Assembly (NCBI RefSeq): GCF_963678635.1
Contig: NC_087068.1
Location: 25,670,318 to 25,734,317 of the forward strand
DNA: 64,000 bases
Reading direction: 5' to 3'
Origin: Symsagittifera roscoffensis
Lineage: Eukaryota; Xenacoelomorpha; Acoela; Convolutidae
This document shows positions 58,814-64,000 of this stretch, one piece after another (position 1 is the stretch's first letter; each line of letters begins with the position of its first letter). The notes beneath the pieces were generated by a model. The model saw only the letters and a list, made by a program, of their open reading frames with translations, was not told the origin of the DNA and made no database searches. Position numbers and translations under genes: made by a program.

Positions 58814-59528
58814 CAGTGCTGATTTAAATTATCCGGACAAAACAAACAAAAAATGAATTTTCAAACGCGTTTTTTTAATTTGGGTTAAACTTAGATAGAA
58901 AATGAAGAGAACAAAAGTCACTCACAAAAGTCAATTAAAATGCTGAAATTTTTTTCTCCGATATTCTCAACCAAATTTTTACCCCAAAAACGGGTCATTT
59001 TTTCAATCAATCAAGAAAAGCACTAAAACTACACTGTAAGTTGAAGAGAAAGATGAGAAGATGCCACTTTTGGAGCCCAACAAAATTCTACAAGGGTAAA
59101 ATCTCCAAATTTGAGTAATTTAAATAAAAATTGTTTTTAAGTAAAAATTTTGGGTTTTGTATAGTAAAAATCACATTTCTTGACTATCAAGCAAAAAATT
59201 TTTCTCTTAAACAGGTTTTCGGAGATTTAACCCTTTTAAAACTTTGTTGGGTTATGTAAGAGGCTTCTTGTGATATAACTATCCCATCAATTAACAAAGT
59301 AGTTTCAGCGTAATTTTTGATTAATTAGAAAAAGCCGAAGTGACCCATTTTTAGGGTAAAATTTTGATTGAGAATTTCGGAGAAAAAATTGCACCATATA
59401 GATGCTGATGAAATTCTAGGCAATTTTTGTTCCCTTCACTTTTTGTCTAATTTTAGCCCAATTTGAGAAAAACGTGTTTGAAAAATCAAGTTTTGTTCAT
59501 TTTGTCCAGATAATTTAAATCAGCACTT
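58814..59528. mobile_element. palindromic Tc1/mariner-like MITE
   Basis: 715 bp, almost wholly an inverted repeat centred near 59165. The termini CAGTGCTGATTTAAATTATC (left) and, reversed, AAGTGCTGATTTAAATTATC (right) are followed by CGGACAAAA/TGGACAAAA. Matches continue through TCTCCG(A)(T/A)ATTCTCAA and GGAGCCCAACAAA. The flanking dinucleotide is TA on both sides (58812-58813, 59529-59530), as expected for Tc1/mariner insertions. No transposase. Confidence 0.82.
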
Positions 59529-59692
59529 TATCATTTGAAAACGATTTGAGGCAAAATCGAAATAGTCATAGATGAATTTTCCTTACGGTAATTTTGTACG
59601 TGGATTACCTAAGTGGATGATTTGAAAAAGCAGTGAATAACTTTGCAGAAAAGTTGAAGAGCATGCGGTACATTTGGAGTTGTGCCCTGAAT

Positions 59693-59945
59693 CAGTGGCG
59701 GATCTAAGATTTTCTCGAAAGGGCAGATTTTCAAAAATTTCTCGAAAAGCAGACAAAAAAAAACGATTTCGGGCTCCTTTTGGAAAATTTTATTCAATAT
59801 TTTTTGGCGCGTCCTTCCCTTCAAAATAAGTATTCTTTGGCGCCAAAGACGCCTTTAGAACAATTTTAGGCTTGTTCGGTCTAAAATGGAGGTCATAAAA
59901 TAATACCAAAGGGAAGGGGGACCCTTTGGTTTGTGAGGGGGTCGA
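59693..59945 (+). mobile_element. hAT-like MITE fragment
   Basis: CAGTGGCGGATCTAAGATTT, GGGCAGATTTTCAAAAATTT, GGCGCCAAAGACGCC and GTGAGGGGGTCGAT follow family A order; the right terminus is lost. Confidence 0.65.
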
Positions 59946-61406
59946 TTATCGTGACTTCAATTCCAGACTATCGCGACGCTTTCTTAAAGACCTATTCAGA
60001 TTTTTGGTCGCAGAATCACATGAACGCGAGTAGCTTGACCGTTTATTTAAACGAAAGCCAATCCGTATCGAGGTCTGCGACGTATGTCCAGACTTTCAAG
60101 AGTCGTGTTCTTTAAAGTCTGGACAGACGACTAGTCTGGAAAAGAGTAAATTTGAAACAGAATTAAAATCTGGTCGAATGGTAAATCTAAAAAAAGGAAT
60201 GTTTTTAATACTTGAAAGGTGAAGAGAATTAAAAAGAGAAGTAAATGTTCCTTCCGTGTAACTTTTCGCGTCTCATTATAATCCTCTGAATACGAAATGA
60301 ATATATATGTTAAATTCTCGATGTCATCAAATGATCCACTAATCATATTAAAAATTTTCCCCTCTGAGCTAAAGTGCCACCGCAGTTATATATTTGACAC
60401 TGCACAACAACTATCAGCAAATTTTGAACATTACTATTCCTACGTGTTTCAATTTTGGTAGCAAAGATTATTTTTAAGGGCGTCGGTATGAGTCTGGTAA
60501 CACCCAAAGCAAATGATATTCACCCAGAAATTGCTTTTAATCAAGTCGAGAAACAGATATGCTCAAATATTTCCTTTCTAGACTGCTTAAAGGAAAAGGC
60601 GGATGAATGATGATGAAATCAATTTGTGAGATGTCATAAGAGAACGGAAAAGGCCAAAGCAAATGAAAATCCCGGAAAATCAAATGAATGCTTGTACACA
60701 TCAAAAAATATGCTCACTGTTTATGATTCAGATGCTTTTTAAAAAGTTCGAACATTATGCCATCATTTAACAATTTCCACCTCGAAATTACAAAAAAAAT
60801 TGGAACCAAACTGTTATCACTAAAATCTCCTCTCAACAAACAATTCAAAAAGTGTCATTTCAAAAATTTCTGCAATTGAAAATTTTTGTTAAGAGCCCAT
60901 GAACGTAGTTCAGACTCGTAGGTCGCGATGATTTTGTTTTTCGTTTTCTTTTTCATTAAAAGTCTCAAAATTTGTTCAGGCTCAAATTCACCTTTTCGCG
61001 CTTTGACTTTTGATTTCTTTTTCAGTTAAGCTCATTTCTATTGTTAAAAGGAAAGCAAATTTTTTTATCGAACAGCAAAACTGAAAAGGTCAAGAAAAAT
61101 TTGATCAACTTTTAATTTCGAACGTGGAATTTACAGATGTACAAACAAAATAAAAAATTTACATATTGATCCAGTTTTCTTAAACTGGATCGGTTAACTT
61201 TTTTTAAAAAAAAAGGTTCAATAATGAATTGTTCTATAAATTCGAAGAGCTTTAAGGTCATCTATTTTTTTCGAAATTCAAAAGTTGGTATTTTTCAAAA
61301 CAAAAACAAGTCATTTTTTTTGTTTACCTGCGTTCATTGACTTTTTCCAACTGTCTTTTGGCTATGGTTTCTTTTTAAAAGTCAGCTTTTTGAATAATTT
61401 GCTAAC
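59946..61406. other. intron stretch, no exon seen
   Basis: A 60-codon plus-strand frame at 59933-60115 overlaps CTGGACAGACGACTAGTCTG and TGTCCAGACTTTC words, which recall the foldback element at 26040. Otherwise AT-rich with no supported feature. Confidence 0.4.
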
Positions 61407-61762
61407 CTGTTGAACTACTAGGTCCAATCTCCATTTTGTTGTCCACAGACCGGCTCAAATCTGGCAGTTGCTGGAACACTGTCAACTGGTGATGATGGTA
61501 CCTGGGGTGTCCAAACAAACCCCCTCCCCCAGTCCCACCTGATGAAGCTGACGCATTCATTTGTGATGTCATCACTTTTTCACTGGTAGTTTTATTGGCA
61601 CTGGAACTAGTCGTCGTGTTATGATTTGTTGTTGTCGTTGAAGGAGACGAGCAACTTGGCACGTGATCAAAACTGCAGTTGCTCGTGCTTTCGTCGCTGA
61701 TTGTGGTGGCGTTGCTTCCCCCGCTAGAAGAACCACCCGCTTGATGTTGTTGATTTTGGGCA
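61407..61762 (-). CDS. probable upstream exon of the CA8-like gene (Ser/Thr/Gly-rich)
   Basis: The minus-strand frame opens after a strong acceptor (TTTTTCTTTTGTCCGCAAATAG|T) and closes at a donor (CAACAG|GTTAGC) in phase 1. Joined to the 45622 exon it completes a glycine codon and keeps the carbonic-anhydrase frame: [21 protein letters not shown]. It encodes 118 residues with runs of Ser, Thr, Asn and Gly, an HPRYHHH patch, then QQLPDLSRSVDNKMEIGP. This looks disordered and is not normal for CA8, whose N-terminus is short and acidic. The frame stays open upstream to 61851, but no ATG starts it, so a first exon must lie further upstream or beyond the window, or an internal Met is used. Confidence 0.6.
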
Positions 61763-62369
61763 CTATTTGCGGACAAAAGAAAAATAATTCCCTTGTCGCC
61801 GAAATTTGGCCGATATAGGATACTTTCTAAATTGGGAATCTGTTGAGCGTGTCAGTATACCTCTCCCTATTTTGTACGTCTTAATGCTCTCAAAATGACA
61901 CGCAAAAAGACAAAACAAAAAATATCTCGAGCAAATTAGGGCTCAAAATGCATGTCATTGAAAAAATCAAAAGGAAAAAAAGATTTCACACGACTCGTTT
62001 TAGTTTTGGACTTAGAAACAAAAAAGACACAAATAGACAGGATTGGCATTTAAAACTATTTCTTTGAGTTAATTGTATATGCAGCTTTTCAAACTTGTTT
62101 TCTTTTTCAAAGTTAAAAGAAGTTAAAAATGTTTGGCGCCATTCGCAGTCAAATTTTGTTGCTCTTTTAATGAACTTTCAAAAATTGAATCAGCAAACAA
62201 ATAGTTAAATTTTAAAAAAGTCAGTTGTTTTTAAGTGAGTTGGAGTTTTTGCCCGTTTGAAACTTGCTGCTTTGTAACGTGTGTTAACAACGAAACAGAT
62301 AATATAAAATATTCACTTTAATTATTCGGTTTTTCAAGGTAAAATTTGCATTAGGCTCTCATTTGTTGA
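61763..62369. other. sequence upstream of the 61.7 kb exon
   Basis: No exon or promoter recognised. AT-rich. A first exon of the CA8-like gene could be here if it is short or non-coding. Confidence 0.3.
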
Positions 62370-62861
62370 GCTTATCAGACAAAAGACTATTTAAAAAAAG
62401 ACCTGATTGTCTGACTGTCTTTTAAGAACTATGAAGCAGTGTTCGCTTTAAGAAAATGATGAATTTTTCAAAAAAAATAGTTTTGAGTTTTTTTAATCAT
62501 CTCCCACAAACAATATAAAATACAAATAGATTTTGCTCCTAGTAAAGTAGAAATTTTGATAAATAGCCTGTTAAAACCAGTTTCAAGCGGTTTCTATGAG
62601 GGATTAAATCTCCGAAATATATCACGCGTTAATTGGCCCAAATTGGCAATATCTGCAATCTTTAAACCCTAATAACTTTATGAAAAATAATCACAGATAA
62701 AAAAAATCTTTTTAAATTTGAGCCCAGGAAAACAATGGCTATTGGCTGATATAAAAAAAAATTACGTCAATTATTCTTAGTTAAAAATCGAAGTTTGTCT
62801 GAAGAAAAAAACCACCCCGAGCACAAATATTCGGTTACTTTCGTAACGAAAGTCGGAACAA
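62370..62861 (-). mobile_element. GTTCCGAC repeat (family B), left member of an inverted pair
   Basis: Reverse copy ending AACCACCCCGAGCACAAATA with TTTCGTAACGAAAGTCGGAA. Its 5' end faces that of the copy at 62972. Confidence 0.75.
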
Positions 62862-62971
62862 AAACAACTGACAAAAAACTAAAATCCTGTAAATCTAAGA
62901 AACATGTTCGGTAGATAATATCAATTTTCAGATAATAACAAAATTAGTTTGATTATAGCCTGTTTTCTTGT

Positions 62972-63459
62972 TGTTCCGACTTTCCTATTGAAAGTAACGG
63001 AATATTTGTGCTCGGGGTGATTTTTTTCTTTTAACAAATTTTGACTCTTTAACTAGCCATTTTTGACGGAACTTTTTTGTAACACTTAAAAAAATTGTTT
63101 TCGTGAGCTTATGTGTGAAAAATTATTTTTCGTAAAGTTATGGGTGTTTAAAGATTTACATTTTGGCCAATTCGGGACAATTAACGCGCGATATAATTCG
63201 CGCTATTAACGCGTAAGCGGAGATTTACTCCATCTCAGAAATCGTTCCAATTGATTGAAGGAAGCTTATTTGCCATTATTGATTTGTTACCAAGAGCGAA
63301 ATCCATCAATTTGTACTTTACATGGCGTGTAGGAGGTTGATTTTTTTCGGTTGAAAAAATCGTTTTTTATTTTACATTTGTTTTTTTTTCATATTATTAC
63401 TGCTCCATAGATCTTAAAAGGCAGTCAGAACATTTGAGGTTTTGCTCTGATTTGAGCCG
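62972..63459 (+). mobile_element. GTTCCGAC repeat (family B), right member of an inverted pair
   Basis: Forward copy starting TGTTCCGACTTTCCTATTGA, with AATATTTGTGCTCGGGGTGA, GACAATTAACGCGCGATATA and the 3' end GGCAGTCAGAACATTTGAGG. Confidence 0.78.
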
Positions 63460-63649
63460 TTTTGTTTTTTATCATTTGCCAAGGCAAAAGTTTTGAGTTT
63501 TTTTTTCAAAATGTGAGAAGGTAGATAAAAAGATATAACAAAGTCTAAAAATTTTAGCAAAAACTGAAGTTTCAATTAATATGCTGAGTTGTTTTCTGAT
63601 TACTGTTGACTTTTTTGAATGCTACTAAAAGTTGCTTTCCATTATTGGT

Positions 63650-63965
63650 CGTTTAGAGCAAAGATGCCATAGTGGACTCCTTAAGGGTTGACCCCTCACG
63701 AACCAAAATGTCCTCCTTTGGTATTGTTTTACCAAAAGTGTTTACCCTGCGCATTTGGAGCCAATATTTACAATTTTTGGAAGGGAGCGCGCGTCAAAAC
63801 TTTCCAAAAAGCGCCCAAAAACAAAACATTTTTGACTTGTTCTGTAAAAATTTGCTTGTGGCGCTAAAAACTTTCAAAATAGTGTCTTTATAGTGTTCTG
63901 AGAGCGCTCCGGAAATCAATTCGTTCAGCTTAAAAAAAGGTCGACAAAAAATTAGATCCGACGCT
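63650..63965 (-). mobile_element. hAT-like MITE fragment at the window end
   Basis: CCATAGTGGACTCCTTAAGG and GGTTGACCCCTCACGAACC match the tRNA-like part of family A. GGCGCTAAAAAC, AGAGCGCTCCGGAAATCAAT and TTAGATCCGACGCT follow, with the right terminus nearly lost. Confidence 0.6.
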
Positions 63966-64000
63966 AAATTTAACTAACCTTTTTGTTTCGAAACTTCAGC

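Overview
The window is AT-rich nuclear DNA from a multicellular animal, almost certainly an invertebrate. The genes have GT-AG introns from a few hundred bases to about 16 kb, the families are animal signalling families, and most of the remaining DNA is decayed short mobile elements and satellite. I cannot name the species. One 200-base assembly gap (N) lies at 3409-3608.

Three genes can be read with confidence, all split by introns so that no single long ORF shows them. (1) A heterotrimeric G-protein gamma subunit on the minus strand, 7783 to 6957: two coding exons, 69 aa, C-terminal CDVL prenylation box. (2) A Rab-family small GTPase on the plus strand, 25754 to 32641: five coding exons, 215 aa, all GTPase motifs present but an unusual C-terminus (CNFCS). 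(3) A carbonic-anhydrase-related protein closest to CA8 on the minus strand: six well-supported exons from 45622 to 39803, plus one or two phase-compatible Ser/Thr-rich upstream exons at 49670-49170 and 61762-61407. Two of its three zinc-binding histidines are replaced, so it should be acatalytic. These three genes do not form an operon or an obvious pathway.

Region by region: 1-6.9 kb is gene-poor and holds a GC-rich scrap next to the gap, a tandem duplication and a full copy of the GTTCCGAC repeat. 7-8 kb is the G-gamma gene. 8.7-16 kb holds MITE-like elements (one with an 8-bp target duplication), a perfect 209-bp tandem duplication, a block of palindromic repeats and a decayed coding-like island. 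16.2-22.25 kb is a 22-bp satellite organised with a unique block into a higher-order repeat of about 2.5 kb. One unique block carries a plausible terminal exon, and the second copy of that exon is broken by a small poly-A retroposon. 23-25 kb holds a hAT-like MITE and dispersed repeats. 25.7-32.7 kb is the Rab gene, its introns full of foldback and MITE insertions. 33.4-36.1 kb is a diverged 1.25-kb direct duplication. 36.3-39.1 kb holds a foldback element and other repeats. 39.8-61.8 kb is the CA8-like gene. 62.4-63.5 kb is a head-to-head inverted pair of GTTCCGAC elements.

At least four dispersed families recur: a hAT-like MITE with CAGGGGCGGAT ends and a pol III B-box-like segment; the roughly 500-bp GTTCCGAC element; a family containing TGTATGATAAG words; and a family marked by GTGCGCCTATCCAGTGCACAG.
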